A DNA stretch of 64,000 bases from Streptomyces orinoci (GCF_003121295.1 NZ_PHNC01000020.1:1-64000); one strand, 5' to 3'. Positions 19,094-28,720 are shown, numbered from the stretch's first letter. Notes: generated from the letters alone by a model not told the origin. Program-made: numbers and translations.

Positions 19094-19621
19094 ATGCTGG
19101 AACTCGCCATCCTGGGCTTTCTCTTCGAGGCCCCGCTGCACGGCTATGAGCTGCGCAAGCGCATCGCCGCCCTGACCGGTCACATCAAGCCGGTGGCCGA
19201 GGGCTCGCTCTACCCCGCGGTCAAGCGGCTGGAAAAGGCGGGACTGCTGACGCGCGAGACCCGGCCGGGCGCCGGGGCGGCGCCCCGGCATGTACTCAGC
19301 CTGACCGCTGCCGGCCGCGCCGAGCTGCGCCGCCGTCTGGCGGAGCCGGCCGAGACGGACATCACCGATGAGAACCGCTGGTTCACCCTGCTGGCCTTTC
19401 TGCGCCACCTCGAGGCCCCCCGGGCCCAGGCGGCCGTGCTGGAACGGCGGCTGGCCTTCCTCAGCGAGCCCGCCAGCTTCTTCTACTCCGGCGACCGGCC
19501 GCTGCGCGCCGAGGAGATGGACGACCCCTTCCGGCGCGGGGTGCTGCTGATCGCCCGTGCCACCAGCCGCGCCGAACTCGCCTGGCTGCGCGGCACCCTG
19601 GCGGAGCTGCGGGCCGGCTGA
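19094..19621 (+). CDS. PadR-family transcriptional regulator
   Basis: This is a 175-residue PadR regulator. The N-terminal winged helix is clear (MLELAILGFLFEAPLHGYELRKRI, then GSLYPAVKRLEKAGLL, then a wing ending YVLSL-like HVLSLTAAGRAELRRRL). The C-terminal helical dimerisation domain follows. The ATG at 19094 is chosen because the family starts with this short hydrophobic strand. It is probably autoregulatory, through the palindrome 40 bp upstream, and it probably controls the divergent alpha/beta-hydrolase. Confidence 0.92.
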   Translation: MLELAILGFLFEAPLHGYELRKRIAALTGHIKPVAEGSLYPAVKRLEKAGLLTRETRPGAGAAPRHVLSLTAAGRAELRRRLAEPAETDITDENRWFTLLAFLRHLEAPRAQAAVLERRLAFLSEPASFFYSGDRPLRAEEMDDPFRRGVLLIARATSRAELAWLRGTLAELRAG

Positions 19622-19823
19622 CCCGGCGCACCGGTGTGCGCCGGGGATTCAACTCCCCTGGCGAGGGGCACACTTGGACAGCCCCCGGGGCGTGTCACCA
19701 ACCGCTCGGCCGTCCTTTCCCTTTCCGTCACCTCCAAGTCGTGTACATGCCAGTACGGCCGTCCTACGCTGCCACCGCACCACGCCGGAAGTGCTGCCGC
19801 CCACCCCCATGTACGGAGGACCC

Positions 19824-20726
19824 GTGCCCGCCGCAGCCCTCGACCACCCCGCCCCGCGCAGACCCCGCCACCGCCGGACCGGCGCCCTGGCGGCGGCCTT
19901 CGCGCTCGCCGCCGCCTCCCTCGGCCTATGGGCCTCCAGCTCCTCCGCCTCCCCGGCCGCGGCCGTCCCCACCCCGGACCATGTGGTGGTGGTCGTCTTC
20001 GAGAACCACGCCTATGACCAGGTGGTGGGCTCATCCAGCGCCCCCTACATCAACTCCCTGGTCAGGGGCGGCGCCAATCTGACCCAGTCCTTCGCCGAGA
20101 CCCACCCCAGCCAGCCCAACTACTATGCACTGTTCTCCGGTGACACCCAGGGCGTCACCGACGACAGCTGTGTGGACATAGGCTTCAGCGACGCCCCCAA
20201 CCTGGCCTCCGAGCTGGCCGACGCCGGCAAGAGCTGGGGCAGCTACAACGAGTCGCTCCCGTCGGAGGGTTCCACGGTCTGCCGCAGCGGCGACTACGCC
20301 CAGAAGCACAACCCCTGGTTCGGCTTCAGCAATGTGCCGCTGTCCAGCGCCCACACCTTCGACGCCTTCCCCGCCGACTACAGCCAGCTGCCCACGGTGT
20401 CCTTCGTCATCCCCAACCTCTGCAGCGATATGCACGACTGCTCGGTGGCCACCGGTGACAACTGGCTGAGGAACAACCTCAAGAGCTATGCCGACTGGGC
20501 GCAGAACCACAACAGTCTGCTGCTGCTCACCTTCGACGAGGACAACCGGCTCAGCGGCAACCGCATCCCCACCGTCCTCTACGGCCAGCCGGTCAGGGCC
20601 GGTTCGTCCACCGACACCACCTACAACCACTACGACGTGCTGCACACCCTGGAGGACATGTACGGCACCGCGCACGCCGGAAACGCCGCCAACGCCCAGG
20701 ACATCACCGGCATCTGGAACAACTGA
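19824..20726 (+). CDS. Secreted phosphoesterase (acid phosphatase-like)
   Basis: This is a 300-residue exported phosphoesterase of the family that includes acid phosphatases and phosphatidylinositol-type phospholipase C enzymes. The GTG at 19824 has ACGGAGGA three bases upstream and is preferred over ATG 19809. It starts a long twin-arginine-like leader (RRPRHRRTGALAAAFALAAA...ASPAAA). The mature part opens with HVVVVVFENHAYDQVVG and continues with THPSQPNYYALFSG, SYNESLPSEG and LLLLTFDED, all typical of the family. It may scavenge phosphate outside the cell. Its stop is 1 bp before the next start. Confidence 0.88.
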   Translation: MPAAALDHPAPRRPRHRRTGALAAAFALAAASLGLWASSSSASPAAAVPTPDHVVVVVFENHAYDQVVGSSSAPYINSLVRGGANLTQSFAETHPSQPNYYALFSGDTQGVTDDSCVDIGFSDAPNLASELADAGKSWGSYNESLPSEGSTVCRSGDYAQKHNPWFGFSNVPLSSAHTFDAFPADYSQLPTVSFVIPNLCSDMHDCSVATGDNWLRNNLKSYADWAQNHNSLLLLTFDEDNRLSGNRIPTVLYGQPVRAGSSTDTTYNHYDVLHTLEDMYGTAHAGNAANAQDITGIWNN

Positions 20727-20727
20727 C

Positions 20728-21996
20728 GTGTATCTCGCGGACAGCCGCGGCACCCCCGACACCTCTCGCCCCGCCGGCCGGGCCACCATGCCCGGCCGGC
20801 GGGCCGTGGTGCCCGGCGCGGTGCTGGTGCTGGGCACCGTCAGCCTGGTGACCGATGTCTCCTCGGAGATGGTCACCGCCGTCCTGCCGCTCTATCTGGT
20901 CGGCGAACTGGGGCTCACCCCACTGGGGTTCGGGCTGCTGGACGGCGTCTACAACGGCTTCAGCGCCCTGGTGCGGCTGCTCGGCGGCAGGCTCTCCGAC
21001 CGCCATGGCGGCGGCCACAAGGCGGTCGCGGCGGTGGGCTACGGCCTGTCCGCCCTGTGCAAGCCGCTGCTGCTCACCGTGCACAGCCTGCCGCTGATCG
21101 GCGCGGTGCTGGCCGCCGACCGCACCGGCAAGGGGCTGCGCACCGCGCCCCGGGACGCCCTGATCTCCCTCTCCTGCGAACCGGCCGTCCGGGGCCGGGC
21201 CTTCGGCGTCCACCGGGCCATGGACACCGCGGGCGCGCTGCTCGGCCCGCTGACGGCCTTTGTGATCCTGCGGCTGGCCGCCGGGGGATATGACGCGGTC
21301 TTCACCGTCAGCGGCTGTGTCGCCGCGCTGGGCGTACTGATCCTGCTGCTCTTCGCCCCCGGCCGCACCGCCCGCGCCACCCCGGCCGCCGAGCGCCAAC
21401 GCCGGGCCGTACGCGGCCTGTTGCGCCGGCCGGCCGTACGGCGGCTGACCTGCTGTGCGGTGCTGCTGGGGCTGACCACGGTCAGCGACTCCTTCCTCTA
21501 TCTCACCCTGCAGCGCCGGCTGGAGCTTTCGGAGTCCTGGTTCCCGCTGCTGCCGCTGGGCACCGCGGCCGCCTTTCTGCTGCTGGCCGTGCCACTGGGC
21601 ATGCTGGCCGACCGGACCGGCCGCCGCCGGCTGTTCCTCACCGGACATCTGGCCCTGCTGGCCGCCTACGGTCTGCTGATCACCTCCCCCGGCGGCTCCC
21701 CGGCCCTGGCCTCGGTGGTGCTCACCCTGCACGGCGGCTTCTACGCCGCCACCGATGGGGTGCTGGCCGCCGCCACCGCCGACGCGGTGCCCGAGCGGCT
21801 GCGCGGCAGCGGTCTGGCGGTGGTGCAGACCGGGCAGGCGGCGGCCCGCTTCCTGTGCTCCCTCGCCTTCGGTGCGGCCTGGACCGCCTGGGGCGACCGC
21901 ACCGCGCTCACCGCGGCGGCGGCCGGCCTGGCGGTGTCCGCCGCGCTCAGCGCCCTGCTGCTGCGCCCCGACCCCGCCCAGGAGCAAGCCCGTTGA
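20728..21996 (+). CDS. MFS transporter
   Basis: This is a 422-residue major facilitator protein with about twelve membrane segments. The loop 2-3 signature is degenerate but visible (GGRLSDRHGGGHKAV), and a second occurs at the half-way repeat (GMLADRTGRRRLFLTGH). GTG 20728 directly follows the phosphoesterase stop. ATG 20788 (MPGRRAV) is an alternative start, and neither has a good ribosome site. The gene overlaps the TTG start of the TolB-like gene, so the three genes from 19824 appear to be one transcript. The substrate is not evident. Confidence 0.85.
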   Translation: MYLADSRGTPDTSRPAGRATMPGRRAVVPGAVLVLGTVSLVTDVSSEMVTAVLPLYLVGELGLTPLGFGLLDGVYNGFSALVRLLGGRLSDRHGGGHKAVAAVGYGLSALCKPLLLTVHSLPLIGAVLAADRTGKGLRTAPRDALISLSCEPAVRGRAFGVHRAMDTAGALLGPLTAFVILRLAAGGYDAVFTVSGCVAALGVLILLLFAPGRTARATPAAERQRRAVRGLLRRPAVRRLTCCAVLLGLTTVSDSFLYLTLQRRLELSESWFPLLPLGTAAAFLLLAVPLGMLADRTGRRRLFLTGHLALLAAYGLLITSPGGSPALASVVLTLHGGFYAATDGVLAAATADAVPERLRGSGLAVVQTGQAAARFLCSLAFGAAWTAWGDRTALTAAAAGLAVSAALSALLLRPDPAQEQAR

Positions 21997-23012
21997 CCCG
22001 TACCCATCGCCTGATCGTCCTGCTGGCCGCCATAGCGCTGCTGGGCGCGGTGGCGGTCGGCGCCACCCTGCACGCGGCCGGGCGGGCGGCCGAGAAGGAC
22101 CGTACCCAGCCGGGCGGCCCCGAGGTCCGCCCCGGCCCGGTGCTGCTGGACGCGCCGGGCCGCACCGTCTTCCGCAATATGGCCTGGGGCCCGCACCGGG
22201 ACGAGCTGACCTCGGTGCCGGCGGCGGACCCCGGCGGCGCGCGCACCGCCTCCGGGGTGCGCTGTCTGCGCTTCCACTCCGCCGGCGGCACCGGAGTATG
22301 CCTGCAGGCGGTGCACGGCAAGCTGCGGGACGGATATCGCGCGCTGGTGCTGGATGCGCATCTGCACGAGCGGCACCGCTACGGCCTCTCCGGGATCCCC
22401 ACCCGGGCCCGGGTCTCGCCCAGCGGCCGCACCGTGGCCTGGACGGTCTTCGTCAGCGGGGACTCCTATGCGGGCACCTCCTTCTCCACCCGCACCTCCA
22501 TCGCCGACGCGGCCTCCGGCGGCCTGGAACGCAATCTGGAGGACTACCGCTTCTTCCTGGACGGCCGCCCGCACCGCGCCGCGGACCTCAATGTCTGGGG
22601 CGTCACCTTCGCCGATGACACCCGCTTCTTCGCCACCGTGGCAACCGGCGGCCAGACCTATCTGGTGCGCGGGGACCGGCGGGAGCGGACGCTGCGCTCG
22701 GTGCACCGGAATGTGGAGTGCCCCTCGCTGTCCCCGGACGGGACCCGGGTGGCGTACAAGAAGCGGGTGGCGGGCGTCTCCTCGGACGCGCCCTGGCGGC
22801 TGTACGTCCTGGACCTGCGCACCCTGCGGGAGACCGCGACCGCGGAGGGGCGCAGTGTGGACGATCAGGCGGTGTGGCGGGACGGCCGCACCCTGGTCTA
22901 CTCGCTGCCGGGCGCCTATGGCTCCGATCTGTGGACAGTGCCCGCGGACGGCTCCGGCCGGCCCCGCCTGCTGGCCAGGGCGGCGCTGGCCCCGGCGTTC
23001 CCGGCCGGGTGA
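21993..23012 (+). CDS. TolB-like beta-propeller protein, membrane-anchored
   Basis: This is a 339-residue protein with one N-terminal hydrophobic segment (LIVLLAAIALLGAVAVGA). It is followed by WD40/TolB-like repeats such as RARVSPSGRTVAWTVF, CPSLSPDGTRVAYKK and LWTVPADGSG. The TTG start overlaps the stop of the MFS gene (TTGA) and has CAGGAG eight bases upstream, so the rare start is credible and coupled. Its function is unknown. The fold suggests a binding platform outside the membrane. Confidence 0.82.
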   Translation: MTRTHRLIVLLAAIALLGAVAVGATLHAAGRAAEKDRTQPGGPEVRPGPVLLDAPGRTVFRNMAWGPHRDELTSVPAADPGGARTASGVRCLRFHSAGGTGVCLQAVHGKLRDGYRALVLDAHLHERHRYGLSGIPTRARVSPSGRTVAWTVFVSGDSYAGTSFSTRTSIADAASGGLERNLEDYRFFLDGRPHRAADLNVWGVTFADDTRFFATVATGGQTYLVRGDRRERTLRSVHRNVECPSLSPDGTRVAYKKRVAGVSSDAPWRLYVLDLRTLRETATAEGRSVDDQAVWRDGRTLVYSLPGAYGSDLWTVPADGSGRPRLLARAALAPAFPAG

Positions 23013-23078
23013 ACGGTCAGCTCCGGGCAGCCGGGCACCTCTGGTGAGCGCCCGGGCGCCGGGCCGCCGGGCAGCCCG

Positions 23079-23261
23079 CTAGCGCCCCAGCTCCTTACGG
23101 GTCACCCGCCGCAGCCGCTTGCGCTGCGCGGGGTCCAGCAGCAGATAGGCACCCACCGGCACCCCCACCAGCACCAGCAGCCCCACCCAGAAGCCCACCA
23201 GCCATATCAGCAGCACACCCGCCGCGACTCCGCCGACGGCTGCCTTCGCCCCGTTGCTCAT
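23079..23261 (-). CDS. Small membrane protein
   Basis: This is a 60-residue protein from the ATG at 23261, with GAGGAGG about nine bases upstream. It has two hydrophobic segments (GVAAGVLLIWLVGFWVGLL and LVLVGVPVGAYLLL) and a strongly basic tail (QRKRLRRVTRKEL). I do not recognise a family. It lies divergent from the SNF2 gene. Confidence 0.65.
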   Translation of the reverse strand: MSNGAKAAVGGVAAGVLLIWLVGFWVGLLVLVGVPVGAYLLLDPAQRKRLRRVTRKELGR

Positions 23262-23452
23262 CCGACCGCACCTCCTCGCGCGACCGCGCGTCGCGCTCTC
23301 CCGGCACAACGCCGGGCCGCCGCGCGGGGTTCCCGCCCGGCCGGGCGGAAGTGGTAAGGGTCACCTTCGCCATCCCCTCGTCCGGTATGCCGCTGGGGTA
23401 CCCTCGACCGCTCCCGCCCCGGCCAGTCGAGTTCGAGGAAACGCGCAGCCCT

Positions 23453-26281
23453 GTGACCCCGCCCCCTGTCGCGACGCCCTCCGACATCGCCCGCCTCGAC
23501 CATTCCTCGGCCACCTTCCTGCCCGGCGACCCCGCCCGTACCGGCCGTATCGCCTTCTGGCGTCCCGACGGCCAACTCCCGCTCCCCGACGGCCCCTTCG
23601 AGGAACTGACCGTGGTCGTTCCCGACGGCACCGGGGTCACCACCACGACCGTCCCCGCCACCGTGCTGCCCGTGCGCGAGGCCCTGCCCGTACTCACCCG
23701 CGCCCGCGCCGCCGGGGCCGACGAGGCGGCCGCCTTCTGGGGCACCGCGGCGCTGCTCGCCCTGCAACTCGCCGCCCGGGGACGCCTGTTGCCCCAGCCG
23801 GCCGCCTCCGGCGAGGACAGCCGGAAGGCGTGCCCGCCGGCCCCGGAGGACCTGCGCCGGATCGGCGAACTGGCCGACGCCATGCCGCCCGCCGCCCATG
23901 CCGTCCCGGTCCCCGGCAGCGATCCGCCGCTGCTGCCCGAGCCCGGGCCGCTGGTGCGCTCCTTCCTGGAGGCCGTCGCCGACGGCCTGCCGCGCAGCCC
24001 GGCCGCCCAACTCGCCACCGGCAGCCGGACCTTCACCGCCCCCGAACCCCGACGACCGCCGGAGCGACGCCCACGGGCATCCGGGCCGGCCGCCTCGCCC
24101 GACGCGAGGGTGCGCATCTCGCTACGGGTGGAGGCCCTGGGTCCGGACGGCGCCGAGCCCCGGCTGCGGGCGGTGGTGCAGGTGCACAGCCTGGGCGACC
24201 CGGCGCTGGTGGCGGACGCCGCCCGGGTGTGGTCCGGGAGCACGGCGCTGGGCCCCGGTGCCCGGTCGGGCGCGCTGCCGGCGCTGCGCCGCGCGGTGCA
24301 TGCCTGGCCGGTGCTGGCACCGCTGCTCTCGGCGGCCGTCCCGGACGCCCTGGAACTGGCCGACCGGGAGGTGGGCGAACTGCTGGGCCCGGCCGCCGCC
24401 GCCCTGGACGCGGTGGGCGTGGAGGTGCACTGGCCAAGGGAGTTGGTGCGGCCGCTCACCGCCCGGGCGGTGGTCGGCTCGCCCGGGGACGAGGACCGGT
24501 CCCACTCCCCCGCCCTGCTGTCCGCCGGCGCCCTGCTCACCTTCCACTGGCGCTTCGCGGTCGGCGAGCAGGAGATCACCCGCGCCGAACTGCACCAACT
24601 CGCCGAGGCCGGACGGGCGGTGGTGCGGCTGCGCGACCAGTGGGTGGTGATCGACCCGGCCGCGCTGCGGCGCGCCCGGGACCGCGAGGAACGCAAGGTC
24701 ACCCCGGCAGAGGGACTGCGGGCCGCGCTCACCGGCGAGATCGAGGCCGAGGGCGGCGAGCAGCGGGTGCCGGTGGAGGCGACCGGCCGGCTGGCCGCCC
24801 TGCGCGATGTGATCGCCGAGCCCGGCGGCATCCGCCGGCCCGTGGCCCCGCCCGCCGCGCTGGCCGCCACCCTGCGCGACCACCAGCTGCGCGGACTGAC
24901 CTGGCTGCACCGGATGACCTCGCTCGGCCTGGGCTGCTGCCTCGCCGACGACATGGGCCTGGGCAAGACCGTCACCCTGATCGCCCTGCATCTGCACCGC
25001 CAGGGCCTGCCGGGGGCGGCCGGGCCCACCCTGGTGGTCTGCCCGGCCTCACTGCTGGGCAACTGGCAGCGCGAGATCGAACGCTTCGCCCCCGGCACCC
25101 CGGTGCGCCGCTTCCATGGCAGCGGGCGCAGCCTGGAGGGCCTGGCGGACGGGGAGTTCGTCCTCGGCACCTATGGCACCATGCGGCTGGACGCCGAACG
25201 GCTGGCGGGCGTGGACTGGGGCCTGGTGGTGGCCGACGAGGCCCAGTACATCAAGAATCCGCACTCGGCGACCGCCCGGCGGCTGCGCACCATCGGCGCC
25301 CGGGCCCGGGTGGCGCTCTCCGGCACTCCGGTGGAGAACAACCTCTCCGAGCTGTGGGCCATCCTCGACTGGACCACCCCCGGGCTGCTGGGCTCCCTGG
25401 ACACCTTCCGCCGCCGCTACGCCCGGCCCGTGGAGTCCGGCACCGACCCGGGCGCCGCCGAGCGGCTGGCCGCACTGGTGCGCCCCTTCCTGCTGCGCCG
25501 CCGCAAGAGCGACCCGGGCATCGCCCCGGAGCTGCCGCCCCGGACCGAGACCGACCATGTGGCGGCGCTCACCCGGGAACAGGCCGGGCTCTACGAGGCG
25601 GTGGTCCGCGAGCTGCTGGCGGAGCTGGCGGGCACCGATGGGCTGCGCCGCCGGGGCCTGATCGTCAAGCTGCTCACCGCGCTGAAGCAGATCTGCAACC
25701 ATCCGGCGCAGTACCTCAAGGAGAAGTCGCCCCGGACCGAGGGGCGTTCGGGGAAGCTGGAGCTGCTGGACGAGCTGCTGGACACTCTGGTGGCGGAGGG
25801 CGCCGGAGTGCTGGTCTTCACCCAGTACGTCCGGATGGCCCGGCTGCTCCGGACGCATCTCCGGGCGCGCGGGGTGCCCGTCGCGCTGCTGCACGGCGGC
25901 ACTCCGGTGGCCCGCCGCGAGGAACTGGTGCGCGGCTTCCAGAACGGTGAAGTCCCGGTGTTCCTGCTGTCGTTGAAGGCGGCGGGCACGGGTCTGAACC
26001 TCACCCGGGCCGGGCATGTGGTGCACTTCGACCGCTGGTGGAACCCGGCGGTGGAGGCGCAGGCCACCGACCGGGCGCACCGCATCGGCCAGACCCGCCC
26101 GGTGCGAGTGCACCGCCTGGTCACCGAGGGCACGGTGGAGGACCGCATCGCCGAACTACTGCGCCGCAAACAGGCTTTGGCGGACGCGGTACTGGGCACG
26201 ACGGGCGAGGGTGCGCTGACGGAGCTGACCGATACGGAGCTGGCCGAGCTGGTGGCTTTGCGTCCGGGGCCGTCGGCCTGA
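23453..26281 (+). CDS. SNF2-family DEAD-like helicase/ATPase
   Basis: This is a 942-residue SNF2 (Swi2/Snf2, superfamily 2) translocase. The N-terminal half is the bacterial accessory region. The ATPase core follows, with DDMGLGKTVT (Walker A), VVADEAQYIKNP (DEAQ box), ALSGTPVENNLSELWAIL, LVFTQYVRM, LLSLKAAGTGLNLTRAGHVVHFDRWWNP and DRAHRIGQTRPV. GTG 23453 is chosen because the family similarity (TPPPVATPSDIARLD) starts there; the ribosome site is weak. In many actinobacteria a SWIM zinc-finger partner gene follows, but none does here. It probably acts in DNA repair or nucleoprotein remodelling. Confidence 0.9.
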   Translation: MTPPPVATPSDIARLDHSSATFLPGDPARTGRIAFWRPDGQLPLPDGPFEELTVVVPDGTGVTTTTVPATVLPVREALPVLTRARAAGADEAAAFWGTAALLALQLAARGRLLPQPAASGEDSRKACPPAPEDLRRIGELADAMPPAAHAVPVPGSDPPLLPEPGPLVRSFLEAVADGLPRSPAAQLATGSRTFTAPEPRRPPERRPRASGPAASPDARVRISLRVEALGPDGAEPRLRAVVQVHSLGDPALVADAARVWSGSTALGPGARSGALPALRRAVHAWPVLAPLLSAAVPDALELADREVGELLGPAAAALDAVGVEVHWPRELVRPLTARAVVGSPGDEDRSHSPALLSAGALLTFHWRFAVGEQEITRAELHQLAEAGRAVVRLRDQWVVIDPAALRRARDREERKVTPAEGLRAALTGEIEAEGGEQRVPVEATGRLAALRDVIAEPGGIRRPVAPPAALAATLRDHQLRGLTWLHRMTSLGLGCCLADDMGLGKTVTLIALHLHRQGLPGAAGPTLVVCPASLLGNWQREIERFAPGTPVRRFHGSGRSLEGLADGEFVLGTYGTMRLDAERLAGVDWGLVVADEAQYIKNPHSATARRLRTIGARARVALSGTPVENNLSELWAILDWTTPGLLGSLDTFRRRYARPVESGTDPGAAERLAALVRPFLLRRRKSDPGIAPELPPRTETDHVAALTREQAGLYEAVVRELLAELAGTDGLRRRGLIVKLLTALKQICNHPAQYLKEKSPRTEGRSGKLELLDELLDTLVAEGAGVLVFTQYVRMARLLRTHLRARGVPVALLHGGTPVARREELVRGFQNGEVPVFLLSLKAAGTGLNLTRAGHVVHFDRWWNPAVEAQATDRAHRIGQTRPVRVHRLVTEGTVEDRIAELLRRKQALADAVLGTTGEGALTELTDTELAELVALRPGPSA

Positions 26282-26301
26282 CCCTTGCGGCTGCGGGCCG
26301 T

Positions 26302-26366
26302 GCGTGGCCGGTCGCGCCCACGCGGCGCAGCCGAAGGATGTAGCTGCCCCGCGCCCCTGAGCGGGC
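26302..26366. repeat. Streptomyces-type intergenic GGTCGCGC...CCGCGCCCCTGA repeat, copy 1
   Basis: This copy lies between the convergent SNF2 and PI-PLC/GDPD genes. It has the core GGCCGGTCGCGCCCACGC, which forms a GCGTGG/CCACGC hairpin, followed by CCCCGCGCCCCTGAGCGGG. The same family recurs at 51315-51360 and 56497-56564. It could act as a terminator at this position. Confidence 0.65.
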
Positions 26367-26374
26367 ACCCGGAA

Positions 26375-27232
26375 TCACGCGCCGTGTGCCCGGAGGAACG
26401 TCTCCAAGCCGGCGAGGTCGTCCGTGTTGAGGTAGTCCACGCCGGCCGCCAGCAGTTCGCGCCAGAGGGCGTCGCGGGCCGGGCCCGGCTGGTCCGGGGT
26501 GGCCCAGAAGCGCACCTGGCGGCCGGCGGCGTGGGCTTGGCGGACGATGCGGCGGAGTCCGGCCCGTTCCCGGGCCGGCATCGGCCCCACCCCCCGCCAG
26601 CCGAAGTGCTTGGTCCAGTCGTCGCTGATCAGCGGGCAGAAGGAGGCGGGTGCCCGGCCGTCCAGGTCGGTGAGCCGTCCGTCGTAGAAGGCATAGCGCA
26701 CCCGCTCCCGCTCCATCGGCGCACGGGCCCCGCGGTCGCCGGAGACCACCGCGGTCAGGGCGCCGCGATGCACCCGCCCGTCGGAGTAGCGGGTGAACAT
26801 CGAGCGGTAGCGCTCCAGATGCCGGGCCAGCTCCCGGTAGGTGGGATCACCGGGCGACTTGATGTCGATGAGCAGCTGCACCGTGCGGTCGTAGCCGCGG
26901 TAGACCCGGCCGCCGTTGGCTCTGACACGGTGCCACAGCGGCTGGAGATAAAGCGATTCCAGCGTTCGCCGCGGATCGAGCTTGTCCGCGTCGTGTCCGA
27001 TCAGCAGCTGGCCGCCGACCAGCCAGATGTCCGGCTCGATGCTGTTGAAGCCATGGGAGAGGGCCTCGGTGAGCGGGTGCCGGTGCTCATAGTCGTTGTG
27101 CGCGTGCGCATGGCGCAGCGGCGGCTTGCCGCGGCTGGTGTCCGAGTCCTCGGCGAAGGCGGGTGCCGCCAGGGAACCGGCGAGGGCGGCTCCAAGGCCG
27201 AGGACGACGGCGCGGCGCGTACGGACGGTCAT
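26375..27232 (-). CDS. Secreted PI-PLC/glycerophosphodiester phosphodiesterase-like protein
   Basis: This is a 285-residue exported protein of the PI-PLC/GDPD-like TIM-barrel superfamily. The leader starts MTVRTRRAVVLGLGAALAG and ends near PAFAED. The active-site regions are visible: HAHAHNDYEHRHPL (His/Asn/Glu near residues 42-50), SIEPDIWL (acidic metal ligand) and LIGHDADKLDP (second His), then VQLLIDIKSPG. GGAGG lies seven bases before the ATG. It is divergent from the phosphodiester glycosidase; both act on phosphodiesters of glycans or lipids, so a joint role outside the cell is possible. The exact substrate is unknown. Confidence 0.82.
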   Translation of the reverse strand: MTVRTRRAVVLGLGAALAGSLAAPAFAEDSDTSRGKPPLRHAHAHNDYEHRHPLTEALSHGFNSIEPDIWLVGGQLLIGHDADKLDPRRTLESLYLQPLWHRVRANGGRVYRGYDRTVQLLIDIKSPGDPTYRELARHLERYRSMFTRYSDGRVHRGALTAVVSGDRGARAPMERERVRYAFYDGRLTDLDGRAPASFCPLISDDWTKHFGWRGVGPMPARERAGLRRIVRQAHAAGRQVRFWATPDQPGPARDALWRELLAAGVDYLNTDDLAGLETFLRAHGA

Positions 27233-27451
27233 GGGAATGCCTCCGGTTCCGGGAAGCCAATGGAGCCAATGGAGTGAATACACCTTGGCGCTGCGTGCTG
27301 CTGACGATGAGTATCGAGGCTCGCAGGGCCATTCGACAGACCCGGGAAAAGAGTTGCCCTGATGGACGCCAAAGCGTTCCCCGGCGTTTTTTCCGGGCAT
27401 GATGAAGGCCCGTGTGGCCGAGCGCAGTTGACGTTTCTTCTGGGGTTGACA

Positions 27452-28696
27452 GTGAGTAGACGCGAATACCGCGTGCGCGCGGTGCTGACGGTGTGGTTGA
27501 CCTGGCTTTCGCTTATCGGGACCGGAGGGGCGTCCTGGGCCGCGACCCAGGACGCCTCGGCCCCGCGGCTGGGCGCCGCCGGCACCGTGGCCCCCGGCGT
27601 CGGCTACCGGGAGTTCTCCCTCAAGGGCGCGCACGGCCCGGTGCTGGGGCATCTGCTGACGGTGGATCTGCGCGACCGGCGGGTCTCGGTGGACCTGCTG
27701 TATCCGGGGGCGGTGGGGGCGCGCGCCAAGATCTCCCAACTGGCCGAGAAGCAGCGGGCGGTGGGCGGTGTCAACGGCGACTTCTTCAATATCGCCGAGG
27801 ACCAGCATCCCGGCGTGCAGGCCACCGGCGCCCCCGTGGGCCCGGCGGTCGCCGCCGGGCGGGCCCTGAAGGCCGCGGTGCCGGACGGCCAGCGCTTCGG
27901 CCCGGCCCTGCCCCGGGGTGCGACCACCGAGGACGTACTTGCGGTGGGCACCAACCGGGTGGCCCGGCTGGACCGGCTGTCGCTGGAGGGCTCGGTGCGT
28001 ACCGAGGAGGACGACGATCTGCCGCTGGCCGGCTTCAACGAGTACGCGCTGCCGGTCAGCGGCGTGGGCGCCTACACCTCGGCCTGGGGCGCCGCCTCCC
28101 GGCTGCGCGCCACCTGTGGCACCGACACCGACCGGGCCGCGTCCTGCAGCCGCACCACGGTGGAACTCACCGTCCGCGACGGCCGGGTGACCTCACTGCG
28201 CAACCGTCCCGGCGCGGGCCCGATCCCGCGTGGCACGGTGGTCCTGGTGGGCCGCGAGCAGGGCGCCCGGGACCTGCGCCGGCTGGCGGTGGGCGACCGG
28301 GTACGGGTGACGGAGCGACTGCGCTCCCAGCGCTCGGGGGCGTTGCGCTGCGCCCTGGGCGGCTTCCCCATCCTGCGCGGCGGCCGGGCGCTGGACGGAC
28401 TGGACGGCACCACCCCCGCCGTGCGTACCGCCGCCGGGCTGGCGGACGGCGGCCGGCGGCTGTATCTGCTGGCGCTGGACGGACGGGCCGCCTACCGTTC
28501 CGGTCTGACGCTGGCCGAACTGGCCCGTGCCATGCGGAAGATCGGGGCGGTGGACGCCTTCAATCTGGACGGCGGCGGCTCCAGCACCCTGGTGACCCGG
28601 AGCGCGCACAGCGCACACGCCACGGTGCGCAACCATCCGTCGCATGGCGAGGAGCGGGCGGTGGCGAACGGGATCGGCGTTTTCGTCCGTTCCTGA
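27452..28696 (+). CDS. Phosphodiester glycosidase (NAGPA-domain) protein, exported
   Basis: This is a 414-residue protein with a C-terminal NAGPA domain, the family of the enzyme that uncovers mannose-6-phosphate by removing GlcNAc from a phosphodiester. The family motifs are visible: VGGVNGDFFNI, ALGGFPILRGG, and FNLDGGGSSTLVTR near the end, followed by ERAVANGIGVFV. An N-terminal hydrophobic segment (VLTVWLTWLSLIGTGGASWA) suggests secretion. The GTG at 27452 is chosen as the start of that leader. An upstream in-frame start at 27362 exists, and the ribosome site is weak in both cases. Confidence 0.85.
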   Translation: MSRREYRVRAVLTVWLTWLSLIGTGGASWAATQDASAPRLGAAGTVAPGVGYREFSLKGAHGPVLGHLLTVDLRDRRVSVDLLYPGAVGARAKISQLAEKQRAVGGVNGDFFNIAEDQHPGVQATGAPVGPAVAAGRALKAAVPDGQRFGPALPRGATTEDVLAVGTNRVARLDRLSLEGSVRTEEDDDLPLAGFNEYALPVSGVGAYTSAWGAASRLRATCGTDTDRAASCSRTTVELTVRDGRVTSLRNRPGAGPIPRGTVVLVGREQGARDLRRLAVGDRVRVTERLRSQRSGALRCALGGFPILRGGRALDGLDGTTPAVRTAAGLADGGRRLYLLALDGRAAYRSGLTLAELARAMRKIGAVDAFNLDGGGSSTLVTRSAHSAHATVRNHPSHGEERAVANGIGVFVRS

Positions 28697-28720
28697 ACCG
28701 GCCCCCGAACAGGCCCGGTT
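28696..28720 (+). terminator. Probable terminator hairpin after the phosphodiester glycosidase gene
   Basis: Arms AACCGG (28696-28701) and CCGGTT (28715-28720) with additional G-C pairing inside form a hairpin directly after the stop codon. There is no clear T-tract. Confidence 0.5.
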
